From positions 2,604,001 to 2,668,000 of the forward strand of contig NZ_CP017674.1 in NCBI RefSeq assembly GCF_001792815.1: a DNA stretch of 64,000 bases, given 5' to 3'. The position numbers and the translations under genes were made by a program. Below are positions 17,634 through 26,088 of this stretch, piece by piece; within the stretch, counting starts at the first letter, position 1, and each line of letters opens with the position of its first letter. Below the pieces are notes generated by a model, which saw only the letters and a program-made list of their open reading frames with translations, did not search any database and was not told the DNA's origin. Source of the stretch: Microbacterium sp. BH-3-3-3 (lineage in GTDB: Bacteria; Actinomycetota; Actinomycetes; Actinomycetales; Microbacteriaceae).

Positions 17634-19177
17634 TCAACCTCGCCGATGGATTCGCGGTCGCCTTCACGCCGCAGAACCTGCTCTTCCTCGTCATCGGCGC
17701 CGTGCTCGGCACCGCCGTGGGCGTGCTCCCGGGCCTCGGCTCGGCCATGGCGGTCGCGCTGCTGCTGCCGGTCACCTTCAGCCTCGACCCCACCGGCGCG
17801 TTCATCATGTTCGCGAGCATCTACTTCGGGGGGCTCTTCGGAGACTCGACCGCCGGCATCCTGCTCAACACCCCCGGCAACTCCTCGGCGATCGCGACGA
17901 CGTTCGAGGGTCATCGGATGGCCAAGAGCGGCAGGGCGGCGAAGGCGCTCGGCACGTCGGCCATCGGCGCCTTCATCGGCGGCACGATCGCGTGCGTGCT
18001 GGTGGTGTTCTTCGCCCCGTACATCGTCGAACTCGCCAAGGTCTTCGGCCCCGCGGAGTACTTCGCGCTCGCCGTCTTCGCGTTCGTGGCGATCTCGGCC
18101 GTCGTGGCCGACTCGATCGTGCGCGGTCTCGTCGCCCTGGGGCTCGGCTTCGCCCTGGCGCTGGTCGGTATCGACGGGATGACGGGAGCCGAACGCTTCA
18201 CCGGCGGCAGCCCCGTGTTCTTCGACGGGATCTCGATCATCGTGATCACGGTCGGTCTGCTCGCCATCGGTGAGGTGCTGCACGTGTCGTCGCACATCCG
18301 CCGCGCGGGCGGACCGGGCAAGCTCGTCACACCCAGCGGCTCGCCGCTGCTGTCACGGAGCGAATGGCGTCAGGCCCTGCCCGCGTTCCTGCGGGGCACG
18401 GCGTTCGGCGTCCCGTTCGGGGCGATCCCGGTCGGCGGGTCGGAGGTACCGACGTTCCTGGCCTACGGCACCGAGAAGCGCCTCGCCCGCCGCCGCGGTG
18501 ACACCGATTTCGGCTCGCGCGGAGCGATTCAGGGCGTCGCCGCCCCCGAGGCTGCCGGCAACGCCACCGCCGGCTCCGCCATGGGCGCGCTGCTCGGACT
18601 CGGCCTCCCCACCTCGGCCACGGCGGCGATGATGATCGCCGCGTTCCAGCAGTACGGGATGCAGCCGGGCCCGCTGCTGTTCGAACGCTCCGGCGATCTC
18701 GTCTGGCCGCTGCTGGCGAGCCTGTTCCTGGGCCTGATCATCCTGCTGATCATCAACCTGCCGTTCGCGGCGGTCTGGGCCAAGCTCCTGCTCATCCCGC
18801 GTCACTACCTGTACGCGGGCATCACCGTCGTCGCGATGCTCGGCATCTACGCGATCGCCTCGCGCGTGGTCGACCTGTGGCTCGCGCTGGCGATCGGCGT
18901 CGTCGGGTTCGTCATGCGGCGCTTCTCGATCCCGCTCGCTCCGGTGCTCATCGCCGCGATCCTCGGACCCATGGCCGAGACGCAGCTGCGCCGGGCGCTC
19001 GCCGTGTCGGAGGGCGACCCCACGATCCTCGTCGCCTCGCCGCTGACCATCGTGCTGTACGCGCTGCTCGCGATCATCGTGACGGTGAGCGTGCTGCAGC
19101 ACGCCCGTCATGCTCGCCGCGAGCGCCTCGAGGCCGCCGCCCGCCGCGACGCGCCGGTTCCCGCCGGGCGTCGCTGA
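17621..19177 (+). CDS. tctA: Tripartite tricarboxylate transporter large membrane subunit
   Basis: 518 residues, about ten membrane helices. GTVVGVLPGLGSAMAV-like text (GTAVGVLPGLGSAMAVALLLPVTF) and FGGLFGDSTAGILLNTPGNSSAIATTFEGHRMAK are the conserved N-terminal family motifs. GTAFGVPFGAIPVGGSEVPTFLAYGTEKRLAR and AAPEAAGNATAGSAMGALLGLGLPTSATAA are those of the second half. GTG 17621 follows GGAAGGAC and lies inside the end of tctB (13 bp overlap). Sodium- or proton-coupled carboxylate import is the family function; the exact substrate is unknown. Confidence 0.95.
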   Translation: MDQLINLADGFAVAFTPQNLLFLVIGAVLGTAVGVLPGLGSAMAVALLLPVTFSLDPTGAFIMFASIYFGGLFGDSTAGILLNTPGNSSAIATTFEGHRMAKSGRAAKALGTSAIGAFIGGTIACVLVVFFAPYIVELAKVFGPAEYFALAVFAFVAISAVVADSIVRGLVALGLGFALALVGIDGMTGAERFTGGSPVFFDGISIIVITVGLLAIGEVLHVSSHIRRAGGPGKLVTPSGSPLLSRSEWRQALPAFLRGTAFGVPFGAIPVGGSEVPTFLAYGTEKRLARRRGDTDFGSRGAIQGVAAPEAAGNATAGSAMGALLGLGLPTSATAAMMIAAFQQYGMQPGPLLFERSGDLVWPLLASLFLGLIILLIINLPFAAVWAKLLLIPRHYLYAGITVVAMLGIYAIASRVVDLWLALAIGVVGFVMRRFSIPLAPVLIAAILGPMAETQLRRALAVSEGDPTILVASPLTIVLYALLAIIVTVSVLQHARHARRERLEAAARRDAPVPAGRR

Positions 19178-19206
19178 CCGCTGCGCCTCCTCGGCGTTTC
19201 CCCCAG

Positions 19207-19268
19207 GTCGAGTGTCCGAGACACGCCGGTCGTGTCCCTGGCCGCGCGGCGCGTCTCGGACACTCGAC
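19207..19268. repeat. GAGTGTCC long inverted repeat, copy 5
   Basis: Left arm starts GTCGAGTGTCCGAGACACGC; the right arm 19247-19268 is its complement with one or two mismatches. Same 62 bp unit as at 6641-7109. It lies 29 bp after the tctA stop. Confidence 0.88.
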
Positions 19269-19380
19269 GCCCTCCGGCGGAGGTAGGGCGCCGCGCCCCT
19301 CGGGCCGGCGCACCTCCCAAAGCCCCGCACACGCCCCCGCCGCGCGCCGCATCCCCTCGCGGCTCCGGTACCGTCGAGGT

Positions 19381-19887
19381 GTGACTACCGCCAGCAGCAA
19401 AGACGACGAGGTCGACCTCCTCATCGACGCCTGGTCGCAGCTGCTGCCCGAGGTCGACCTCACCCCGCTCGACGTCATGTCGCGCCTGCGCCGTGCGGCG
19501 TTCCACCTGTCGAAGCTGCGCGCGAAGGCGTTCGCCAGCGCCGGCATCGCCGTGTGGGAGTTCGACGTGCTGGCCGTGCTCCGCCGCGCGGGCACCGAGC
19601 TGAGCGCGACGCGCCTGATCACCGCCACGATGATCGGCAGCGCCGCCATGACCAATCGTCTGGACAAGCTCGCCGAGCGCGCTCTCGTCCACCGGCGCCC
19701 CAATCCCTCCGACGGCCGCGCGATCCTCGTCGCGATCACTCCCGAGGGCATCGAGCGCGTCGACGCCGCGATGACCGAGCTCGTCCGCCTCGAGGGCGAG
19801 GCCCTGCGCGATGTCAGCCGCGGCGACCAGGCCCTGCTCGCCAGCGCCCTGCGCGTGCTCGCTGCGGGCGAGACGCACGAGGCGTGA
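19381..19887 (+). CDS. MarR-family transcriptional regulator
   Basis: 168 residues from GTG 19381. The winged helix covers about residues 60-130: WEFDVLAVLRRAGTELSATRLITATMIGSAAMTNRLDKLAERALVHRRPNPSDGRAILVAITPEG. The DGR wing is characteristic. The N-terminal 50 residues are acidic and helical and would form the dimer interface. Its stop overlaps the start of the homocysteine methyltransferase gene (GTGA), so both are made from one transcript. Target genes and ligand are unknown. Confidence 0.9.
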   Translation: MTTASSKDDEVDLLIDAWSQLLPEVDLTPLDVMSRLRRAAFHLSKLRAKAFASAGIAVWEFDVLAVLRRAGTELSATRLITATMIGSAAMTNRLDKLAERALVHRRPNPSDGRAILVAITPEGIERVDAAMTELVRLEGEALRDVSRGDQALLASALRVLAAGETHEA

Positions 19888-20738
19888 TCGACCTCGCCGC
19901 GACCCTGCGGCAGCGTCCCGTCGTGCTCGACGGCGGCCTCGGCACCCTGCTCGAGGCCCGTGGCAACGACGTGTCGTCGGCCCTCTGGTCGGCGCAGGTG
20001 CTGCGCGACGCCCCCGACGAGATCCGCGCGGCGCACGCGCAGTTCGCCACCGCGGGCGCCGAGATCGTGATCACGGCGTCGTACCAGGTGGGGTTCGGCG
20101 GCGAGATCCCCGATGCCGAAGTCGAGACGCTCCTGCGACGTTCGGTGTCGCTCGCGCGAGAAGCCGCCGACGTCGTGGTCGCGGCATCCGTGGGTCCGGT
20201 CGGAGCGCTGCGTGCCGACGGCAGCGAGTACACGGGAGAGTACGGCCTGTCGCTCGACGAGCTGCGTCGCGCCCATCGACGGCGCCTGCACGTGCTGGCC
20301 GACGCCGGGGCCGACGTGCTCGCGGTCGAGACGATCCCCTCGCCCCTCGAGCTCGAAGCGGTGGCGCTCGAGCTCGCCGACCTCGGAGTCCCCGCGGTGG
20401 TGAGCCTCTCGGCCGACAGCACCGGTTTCGCCGTTCCCGGCTCTCGAGCCGCGGCGCTGCGCCTCGCGGCATCCGTTCCCGGTGTGCTCGCCGTCGGCGT
20501 GAATTGCTGCGCGCCCGACACGGTGCTGCCCGCGCTGGCCGAGGCGCCCGGCATCGCGCTCGTCGCCTACCCGAACACGGGGGAGCGGTGGGATGCCGAG
20601 ACCCGCACCTGGCACGGCGGCACCGCCCCGCTGGCCGACGGCGTACCCGCGTGGGTCGCCGCGGGAGCGCGCATCGTGGGAGGCTGCTGCCGCTCGATGC
20701 CGGTCGACATCGCCGCGATCGCGGCGGCGGTGCGCTGA
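19884..20738 (+). CDS. mmuM: Homocysteine S-methyltransferase
   Basis: 284 residues. Transfers a methyl group from S-methylmethionine or S-adenosylmethionine to homocysteine, giving methionine. The barrel starts VVLDGGLGTLLEARGND. The three zinc-binding cysteines are in GVNCCAP (about residue 212) and GGCCRSM near the C terminus. NTGERWDAETRTWHG is also conserved. Length matches MmuM. Translation is coupled to the MarR gene before it. No S-methylmethionine permease gene is adjacent. Confidence 0.93.
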   Translation: MIDLAATLRQRPVVLDGGLGTLLEARGNDVSSALWSAQVLRDAPDEIRAAHAQFATAGAEIVITASYQVGFGGEIPDAEVETLLRRSVSLAREAADVVVAASVGPVGALRADGSEYTGEYGLSLDELRRAHRRRLHVLADAGADVLAVETIPSPLELEAVALELADLGVPAVVSLSADSTGFAVPGSRAAALRLAASVPGVLAVGVNCCAPDTVLPALAEAPGIALVAYPNTGERWDAETRTWHGGTAPLADGVPAWVAAGARIVGGCCRSMPVDIAAIAAAVR

Positions 20739-20748
20739 CCGCGCACGG

Positions 20749-21774
20749 TCACTGCGCGTCGTACCCGGGGAGCGCGGCGCCGCCCCCGTCGACGACCTCC
20801 CCGCCGGCGAGCGGAGTCGCCGACGGCGGCAGCTCCCGATCGCTGCGGCGGAGCGAACGCGGAGCGGCGGTGGTGAGCAGCGCGACCTCTTCGGGTTTCC
20901 AGCCGTGGGAGTCGCGCATGCGCGCGCTGAGCGTCGAGACGGCCGAGGGGTGCGCGACTTCGACGCCGTGCATCGCGTCGACGGCCGAGGGGTCGACCTC
21001 GCGGGCGGCCAAGCGCAGGTCCAGCAGCAGGGCGAGCACGCGGTCTCTCCCGTACGCCGCGGTCGCGAGCTTCCAGTCGCCGATCACCACGGCGGTGCGC
21101 GGCCGGCGATCGGCGTAGGTTCCGACGGTCGCCGGGCGCCCCACGAGGGCGACCGAGAGTCCCGTCAGCATCATCGCCGTGATGGCTGCGACGACGATCC
21201 CCGCGGGCGAGAAGACGAGGTCGGCGGCGGGGGATCCCAGACCGGGCAGCGCCGTCACCGCCCGACCCGCCGAGTAGAGGGCGTAGGTGGCCATCGTCAC
21301 GATGAGGACTCGTCGAGAGCTTCGGGGGAGCGCGCGGTTGCGCGCCGTGAGAAGCGCGCAGACCGCGCAGCTGAGGGCGAGAGCGGCCGCCTTGACCACG
21401 AGTGCGCCGTCCTGCGGAAGCAGCGCGGAGCTCGCCGCGACCCCCGCCCCGACGACCAGCACGAGAACCACCGCCACGCGCAGGCGACGCCCGCGGGGTG
21501 CCGACACCGCGAGGCACATCGTCGCCGGACCGAGCACCACGGCCGTGTCGGCCATCACCTGCGACACCGCTCCACCGCCGTTGAAGCGCACCACGTACAG
21601 GGTTCCCGCGCCCACCGACATGGCGCCCGCCACCGATGACAGTCGCAGGAAGACGCCGAGAGGGGTGGGGCTTCCCACGCGCGGCAGCACGATGACGATG
21701 ATGCCGGCGGCCAGGCCGGCGCACATCACGAGCACCCCGATCGACAGCAGCATGGCACCCCCGCGCCCCATCAT
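20749..21774 (-). CDS. Hypothetical membrane protein with soluble C-terminal tail
   Basis: 341 residues from ATG 21774; the ATG at 21753 is also possible. About seven hydrophobic segments occupy residues 8-225 (for example LLSIGVLVMCAGLAAGIIVIVL and VAVVLVLVVGAGVAASSALL). They are followed by a soluble tail of about 110 residues that begins RPRTAVVIGDWKLATAAYGRDRVLALLLDLRLAARE and includes DSHGWKPEEVALLTTAAPRSLRRSDRELPPS. I do not recognise the family. The layout of a multi-helix membrane domain plus a small cytoplasmic domain resembles a membrane-embedded sensor, but there is no kinase or cyclase motif. It converges with mmuM, with only 10 bp between the stops. Confidence 0.7.
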   Translation of the reverse strand: MMGRGGAMLLSIGVLVMCAGLAAGIIVIVLPRVGSPTPLGVFLRLSSVAGAMSVGAGTLYVVRFNGGGAVSQVMADTAVVLGPATMCLAVSAPRGRRLRVAVVLVLVVGAGVAASSALLPQDGALVVKAAALALSCAVCALLTARNRALPRSSRRVLIVTMATYALYSAGRAVTALPGLGSPAADLVFSPAGIVVAAITAMMLTGLSVALVGRPATVGTYADRRPRTAVVIGDWKLATAAYGRDRVLALLLDLRLAAREVDPSAVDAMHGVEVAHPSAVSTLSARMRDSHGWKPEEVALLTTAAPRSLRRSDRELPPSATPLAGGEVVDGGGAALPGYDAQ

Positions 21775-21863
21775 GCCGCCGCGCCGCACGCGCCGTGGAG
21801 TGGGGGCGGGTGTTGACGCCGGGCGTGGAACGTGACAGGGAGTCGACGTCGCCGTACGCGGGA

Positions 21864-22337
21864 TCAGTCGAAATCGGCCGCCACGGCGTTGCGGTGGTAC
21901 TCGAAGATGATGCTCGTGCGCGTGGATGCCACGCTGTGCCGCGCCGAGAGGTGATCGACGACGAAGCGTCGCACGGCCGAGGAGTCGTCGACGGCGATGT
22001 GCACGAGGAAGTCGTCGGCGCCGCCCAGGAAGAACAGCTGGATGACGTCGGGATGCCGGCGCACTTCCTGCGCGAAGGCGTGGATGCTCTCCTGCCGCTG
22101 CCCGGGGCGCAATGTCACACCGACGATCGCCTGCAGCCCGCGGCCGAGGCGACGCTGATCGACGGCGGCGTGGAACCCGGTGACGAGGCCGCGGTCGACG
22201 AGCGAGCGCAGGCGCGAGTGCGCGGTCGAGGGGGCGACCCCCAGCGCCTCGGCCAGTGCCGCGTTGGTCATGCGCGCGTCGACCGAGAGCAGCTCGATGA
22301 TGCGGGCGTCGTGCGGGTGCAGTTCGTCGTCGGGCAT
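21864..22337 (-). CDS. Lrp/AsnC-family regulator, probably of ald
   Basis: 157 residues. The N-terminal helix-turn-helix (DARIIELLSVDARMTNAALAEALGVAPSTAHSRLRSLVDRGLV) is followed by the RAM/AsnC effector domain (IVGVTLRPGQRQESIHAFAQEVRRHPDVIQLFFLGGADDFLVHIAVDD). It is divergent from the alanine dehydrogenase gene. That is the arrangement of AldR and ald in other actinobacteria, where the regulator responds to alanine. An inverted repeat in the shared gap could be its binding site. Confidence 0.92.
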   Translation of the reverse strand: MPDDELHPHDARIIELLSVDARMTNAALAEALGVAPSTAHSRLRSLVDRGLVTGFHAAVDQRRLGRGLQAIVGVTLRPGQRQESIHAFAQEVRRHPDVIQLFFLGGADDFLVHIAVDDSSAVRRFVVDHLSARHSVASTRTSIIFEYHRNAVAADFD

Positions 22338-22411
22338 CGCAGATCCTTCGGCCGTCGGTCGCGCTCGGAGCGTCAGGATCCGACGATACGCGTGCTCCTC
22401 GACCGCTGCGC

Positions 22412-22461
22412 GAAGAATCTGCGGGTTTACACCACCGAAACACCCTGTTCTGCGATTCTTC
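22412..22461. promoter_or_regulatory. Candidate Lrp/AldR binding region
   Basis: GAAGAATC (22412-22419) and GATTCTTC (22454-22461) form a perfect 8 bp inverted repeat with a 34 bp spacer in the gap between the Lrp-type gene and ald. The second arm lies 30 bp before the ald start. Confidence 0.5.
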
Positions 22462-22491
22462 CGGCACGCCCATCCGCTCGAGGAGGAACCC

Positions 22492-23577
22492 ATGCGCGTC
22501 TCTGTGCCGACCGAGATCAAGAACAACGAGAACCGCGTCGCCATGACCCCCGCCGGGGTCGACGCGCTCGTGCACCGCGGCCACGAGGTCCTCGTGCAGG
22601 CCGGTGCCGGGGTCGGGAGCGGCTTCGCCGACGAGCAGTACCGCGCAGCGGGGGCCGAGATCGTTCCGACCGCCGACGAGACGTGGGCGCGGGCCGAGCT
22701 GCTGGTCAAGGTGAAGGAGCCCATCGCGCCCGAGTACGGCTTCCTCCGCCGCGACCTCACCCTCTTCACCTACCTGCACCTCGCCGCCGACCGCCCTCTC
22801 ACCGACGCGCTCATGGCCGCGGGGACCACGGCCGTGGCCTACGAGACCGTGCAGACCGCCGACCGCGCGCTCCCGCTGTTGGCGCCCATGAGCGAGGTCG
22901 CGGGACGCCTGTCGATCATCGAGGGCGCGCACCACCTGCTGCGTGCGTCGGGCGGGCGCGGCCTGCTTCCCGGTGGCGTTCCCGGCACCCCGCGGGCCAA
23001 GGTCGTCGTGATCGGCGGCGGCGTCGCGGGCGAGCACGCCGCGGCCAACGCGCTGGGCCTCGGCGCCCGGGTGACGGTCGTCGACATCTCGCTGCCCAAG
23101 CTGCGCCAGCTCGAGGAGCGCTTCGGTGGCGCCATCGAGACCCGCGTCTCGACGCGCCTCGAGATCGCGGAGCAGCTCGCCGACGCCGACCTCGTGATCG
23201 GTTCGGTGCTCATCCCGGGCGCCGCCGCCCCGAAGCTGGTCACCGACGAGATGGTCGCGTCGATGAAGCCCGGCTCGGTGCTCGTCGACATCGCGATCGA
23301 CCAGGGCGGCTGCTTCGAGGGCTCTCGCCCGACCACGCACGACGCGCCCACGTTCCGCGTGCACGAGGCGCTGTACTACTGCGTCGCCAACATGCCCGGC
23401 GCCGTTCCGCACACCTCCACGCGGGCGCTGTCGAACGCCACGCTCCCCTACATCACGCGGATCGCCGACGCGGGCTGGGAGTCCGCGGCATCCGCCGATC
23501 CCGCCCTCGCGAGGGGGCTGAACGTGCGCGCCGGCGTCGTGGTGAACGAGGGCGTCCGCGCCGCCTTCTCGCTCTGA
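22492..23577 (+). CDS. ald: Alanine dehydrogenase
   Basis: 361 residues. Catalyses reversible NAD-dependent deamination of L-alanine to pyruvate. The N-terminal catalytic domain has VPTEIKNNENRVAMTPAGV, LLVKVKEPIAPEYGFLR (catalytic lysine) and LFTYLHLAAD (catalytic histidine). The NAD domain has VVVIGGGVAGEHAA, and DQGGCFEGSRPTTHDAPTF closes the active site. GAGGAGGAACCC precedes ATG 22492 closely. It is divergent from its likely regulator. The inverted repeat after the stop probably terminates it against the convergent response regulator gene. Confidence 0.97.
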   Translation: MRVSVPTEIKNNENRVAMTPAGVDALVHRGHEVLVQAGAGVGSGFADEQYRAAGAEIVPTADETWARAELLVKVKEPIAPEYGFLRRDLTLFTYLHLAADRPLTDALMAAGTTAVAYETVQTADRALPLLAPMSEVAGRLSIIEGAHHLLRASGGRGLLPGGVPGTPRAKVVVIGGGVAGEHAAANALGLGARVTVVDISLPKLRQLEERFGGAIETRVSTRLEIAEQLADADLVIGSVLIPGAAAPKLVTDEMVASMKPGSVLVDIAIDQGGCFEGSRPTTHDAPTFRVHEALYYCVANMPGAVPHTSTRALSNATLPYITRIADAGWESAASADPALARGLNVRAGVVVNEGVRAAFSL

Positions 23578-23601
23578 CTCCCCAGACGTCCTTCACCCCC
23601 T

Positions 23602-23663
23602 GTTGAGTGTCCGAGACACGCCGCGCGCCTGCGCGCCCGAGCGGCGTGTCCTGGACACTCGAC
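23602..23663. repeat. GAGTGTCC long inverted repeat, copy 6
   Basis: Left arm starts GTTGAGTGTCCGAGACACGC; the right arm ends in CACTCGAC. Same 62 bp unit as the other five copies. It lies 24 bp after the ald stop and 15 bp after the convergent response regulator stop, so here it sits exactly where a bidirectional terminator would be needed. Confidence 0.88.
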
Positions 23664-23678
23664 GGGGGCTCGAGCGAC

Positions 23679-24362
23679 TCAGCCCCGCACCCACGCGTAC
23701 GTGATCTCGGGGCGCCCCTGTCCGCCGTAGCGGGGCTCGCGGCGCACGCGGCCGACGTCGGCGAGGTGCTCGAGGTAGCGCCGGGCGGTGACGCGCGACA
23801 TGCCCTCGCTCTCGCCGACCTCGGTCGACGACACGGCTCCGGATGCCGTGCGCACCCGTTCAGCCACGGCCTGCAGCGTCTCATCGCTCAGGCCTTTCGG
23901 CATGAGGGGCGGCGCCACGGTGCGCAGCGACCCGAGCAGCGCGTCGACCTCGGACTGCGTGGCCTCTCCGGCTGCGCGGTCGAGGCCCTCGACGTACGCG
24001 CGGTACGCCTCGAGCCGCTCGCGGAAGGCGGCGAACGCGAACGGCTTGATCAGGTACTGCACGACGCCGATCGAGACCGCGGCGCGCACGGTCGCGGCGT
24101 CGCGGACCGCCGTGACGGCGATGATGTCGACGCGCGAGCCCGCGGCGCGCACGCGCCGGGCGACGTCGAGACCCGAGCCGTCGGGCATGGTCATGTCGAG
24201 CAGCACGAGGTCGATGCGGCGCTGCGCGTCCGACAGGGCGGTGAGCGCGGCCCGGGCGCCGGCGGCCTGCCCGACCACTTCGAAGCCCGGCACCCGCGCG
24301 ACGTAGGCGGTGTGCAGTTCGAGGGCGAGCGCGTCGTCGTCGACGACCAGCACCCGGATCAC
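23679..24362 (-). CDS. CitB/DcuR-type response regulator (second module)
   Basis: 227 residues from GTG 24362, which overlaps the kinase stop (GTGA). Receiver domain with acidic VVDDD, phospho-acceptor D56 in LVLLDMTMPD and K106 in YLIKPF. The C-terminal helix-turn-helix is STEVGESEGMSRVTARRYLEHLADVG. It is a paralogue of the regulator at 13898-14611 (same layout; shared LMPKGLSDETLQAV versus LLPKGLAESTLHTI). It probably controls the divergent dctA-citE genes. Confidence 0.92.
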   Translation of the reverse strand: MIRVLVVDDDALALELHTAYVARVPGFEVVGQAAGARAALTALSDAQRRIDLVLLDMTMPDGSGLDVARRVRAAGSRVDIIAVTAVRDAATVRAAVSIGVVQYLIKPFAFAAFRERLEAYRAYVEGLDRAAGEATQSEVDALLGSLRTVAPPLMPKGLSDETLQAVAERVRTASGAVSSTEVGESEGMSRVTARRYLEHLADVGRVRREPRYGGQGRPEITYAWVRG

Positions 24363-25951
24363 GACGGCACCCCCGCCAGGAACACGCGCACGGTCGTGGG
24401 GTCGGTGCCCAGCTGCAGGGTGCCTCCGTGCGCCGCGACGATGTCGCGCACGAGGGCCAGGCCCACGCCGCGCCCGCCGACGGCATGGGCGGGTTTGGTC
24501 GACGCCCCGAAGGCGAAGGGGTCGTCCAGCGCGGGGTCGAACCCGGCTCCGCTGTCGCTCACCTCGAGCACGACGTCGCCGCCGCCCTCGCGCACCACCA
24601 CGCGCACCCACCGCGGCTCGGCGCCCGAGCTCGCGGCATCCAGGGCGTTGTCGACGAGGTTCCCCACGATCGTGACCGCCTCGGCCGGGGCCAGGGGCAG
24701 TGCGGGCGTCGGTTCGGCGACGTCGAGGTCGAGGCGCACGTCCCGCTCGGCGGCCTCGTCGAGCTTGCCGAGCAGCAACGCGACGACCACGGCGCCCTCG
24801 TCGTCGGACACCAGGCGGTCGGCGAGCTCTTGCCGTTCCCCCGTGGATGCCACGATCAACCGCCGCGCGTCGTCGATCCGCCCGAGCTCGAGGAGCGCCA
24901 GCAGCGCGTGCAGCCGGTTGCCGTGCTCGTGCGTCTGCGAGCGCAGGGTGTCGCTGAGGGTGCGCACGCCCTCGAGTTCGCCGAGCAGCGCCTGCAGCTC
25001 CGAGCGATCGCGCAGGGTCATGACGTGTCCGCGTTCGGGGGCGCGGCGGCCGGCGAGGTCGCGGGCCTCCTCCTGGTTGACCAGGAGCACGCGGTCCCCG
25101 TTGACGATGGTCTCCTCGACCATGCGCCGCCCGGTGACGATGGCGTCGGCCAGGGCGGCGTCCATGTCGACGTCGCGGGGGTCGAGTGAGACCTGCCCGC
25201 TCGTCGCCGGTGGCAGGGCGAGCAGGTCGGCGGCTTCGTCGTTGTACAGCACGATGCGTCCGTCGCGATCTGTGACCACGAGCCCCTCGCGCAGCGAGTG
25301 CAGCACGGTCTCGTAGCTCTCGACGAGGCGCGACAGCTCGCCCGGGGTGTACGACCCCGTCACGCGGCGCGCACTGCGGCGGATGTAGAGGGCGCCCAGC
25401 ACGCCGAAGCCGACGATGGCGGCGGCGGCGGCGACGATCACCGGCACGCGGGCGGCGAGGTCCTGCTGCACGGCGCCGAGCGTCACGCCCACGGCCACGA
25501 GTCCGACGATGGTGCCGTTTTCGTCGCCGCCGTCGCGGATCGGGACGATCGTGCGCACCGAGGGGCCGAGCGTCCCCTCGTACACCTCGGTGAACGACTC
25601 GCCCGCGAGTGCCTCGGCCCGCGAGCCCTGGTACTGCTGCCCGATCTCGGAGCGGTTGCGGTGGGTGAGCCGGATGCCGTCGGGGGTCATGATCGTCACG
25701 AACGACAGTGAGGCGTCGTCGAGGATGTACTCGACCATGGGCTGCAGCGCGTCGGAGTCGCTGCGTTCGACGAGGTCGGCGACGTCAGGTTCGTGCGCGA
25801 ACGTCTCGGCGACCGAGCGCGTGACCTGCTCGGCCTCGCGCTGGCCGGAGTCGCTCAGCTGCATCGAGAGCAGGGCGGCGAGGACTCCCGCGACGAGCAC
25901 GACGACGCCGAGCGCCACGAGCGCCAGGCGCCCACCCACGCTCAGTCGCAT
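24359..25951 (-). CDS. CitA/DcuS-type sensor histidine kinase with PAS domain
   Basis: 530 residues from ATG 25951. Membrane helix 1 is at about 8-30. The extracytoplasmic sensor (FVTIMTPDGIRLTHRNRSEIGQQYQG ... TIVPIRD) runs 31-168. Helix 2 is at 169-191. The cytoplasmic PAS domain covers about 210-320 (EGLVVTDRDGRIVLYNDEAADLL), then H341 in RSQTHEHGNRLHALLAL, and the ATPase domain with NLVDNALDA and GGRGVGLALVRDI. This is the full DcuS/CitA layout, unlike the shorter kinase at 14608-15861. It is coupled to its response regulator and divergent from dctA, so it probably senses an external C4-dicarboxylate. Confidence 0.94.
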   Translation of the reverse strand: MRLSVGGRLALVALGVVVLVAGVLAALLSMQLSDSGQREAEQVTRSVAETFAHEPDVADLVERSDSDALQPMVEYILDDASLSFVTIMTPDGIRLTHRNRSEIGQQYQGSRAEALAGESFTEVYEGTLGPSVRTIVPIRDGGDENGTIVGLVAVGVTLGAVQQDLAARVPVIVAAAAAIVGFGVLGALYIRRSARRVTGSYTPGELSRLVESYETVLHSLREGLVVTDRDGRIVLYNDEAADLLALPPATSGQVSLDPRDVDMDAALADAIVTGRRMVEETIVNGDRVLLVNQEEARDLAGRRAPERGHVMTLRDRSELQALLGELEGVRTLSDTLRSQTHEHGNRLHALLALLELGRIDDARRLIVASTGERQELADRLVSDDEGAVVVALLLGKLDEAAERDVRLDLDVAEPTPALPLAPAEAVTIVGNLVDNALDAASSGAEPRWVRVVVREGGGDVVLEVSDSGAGFDPALDDPFAFGASTKPAHAVGGRGVGLALVRDIVAAHGGTLQLGTDPTTVRVFLAGVPS

Positions 25952-26088
25952 CACCGCACCTTTCGTCGCGCTTGCCGTGAACAATACGACCACAAATCGC
26001 TCCCGCGTCCCGCGTCGATCAAAGTCATGACATCGACCGGCACCCCCGCCGGACTCAACGAAGGCGTTCAGAAAAGGGGAAGTCGCCC

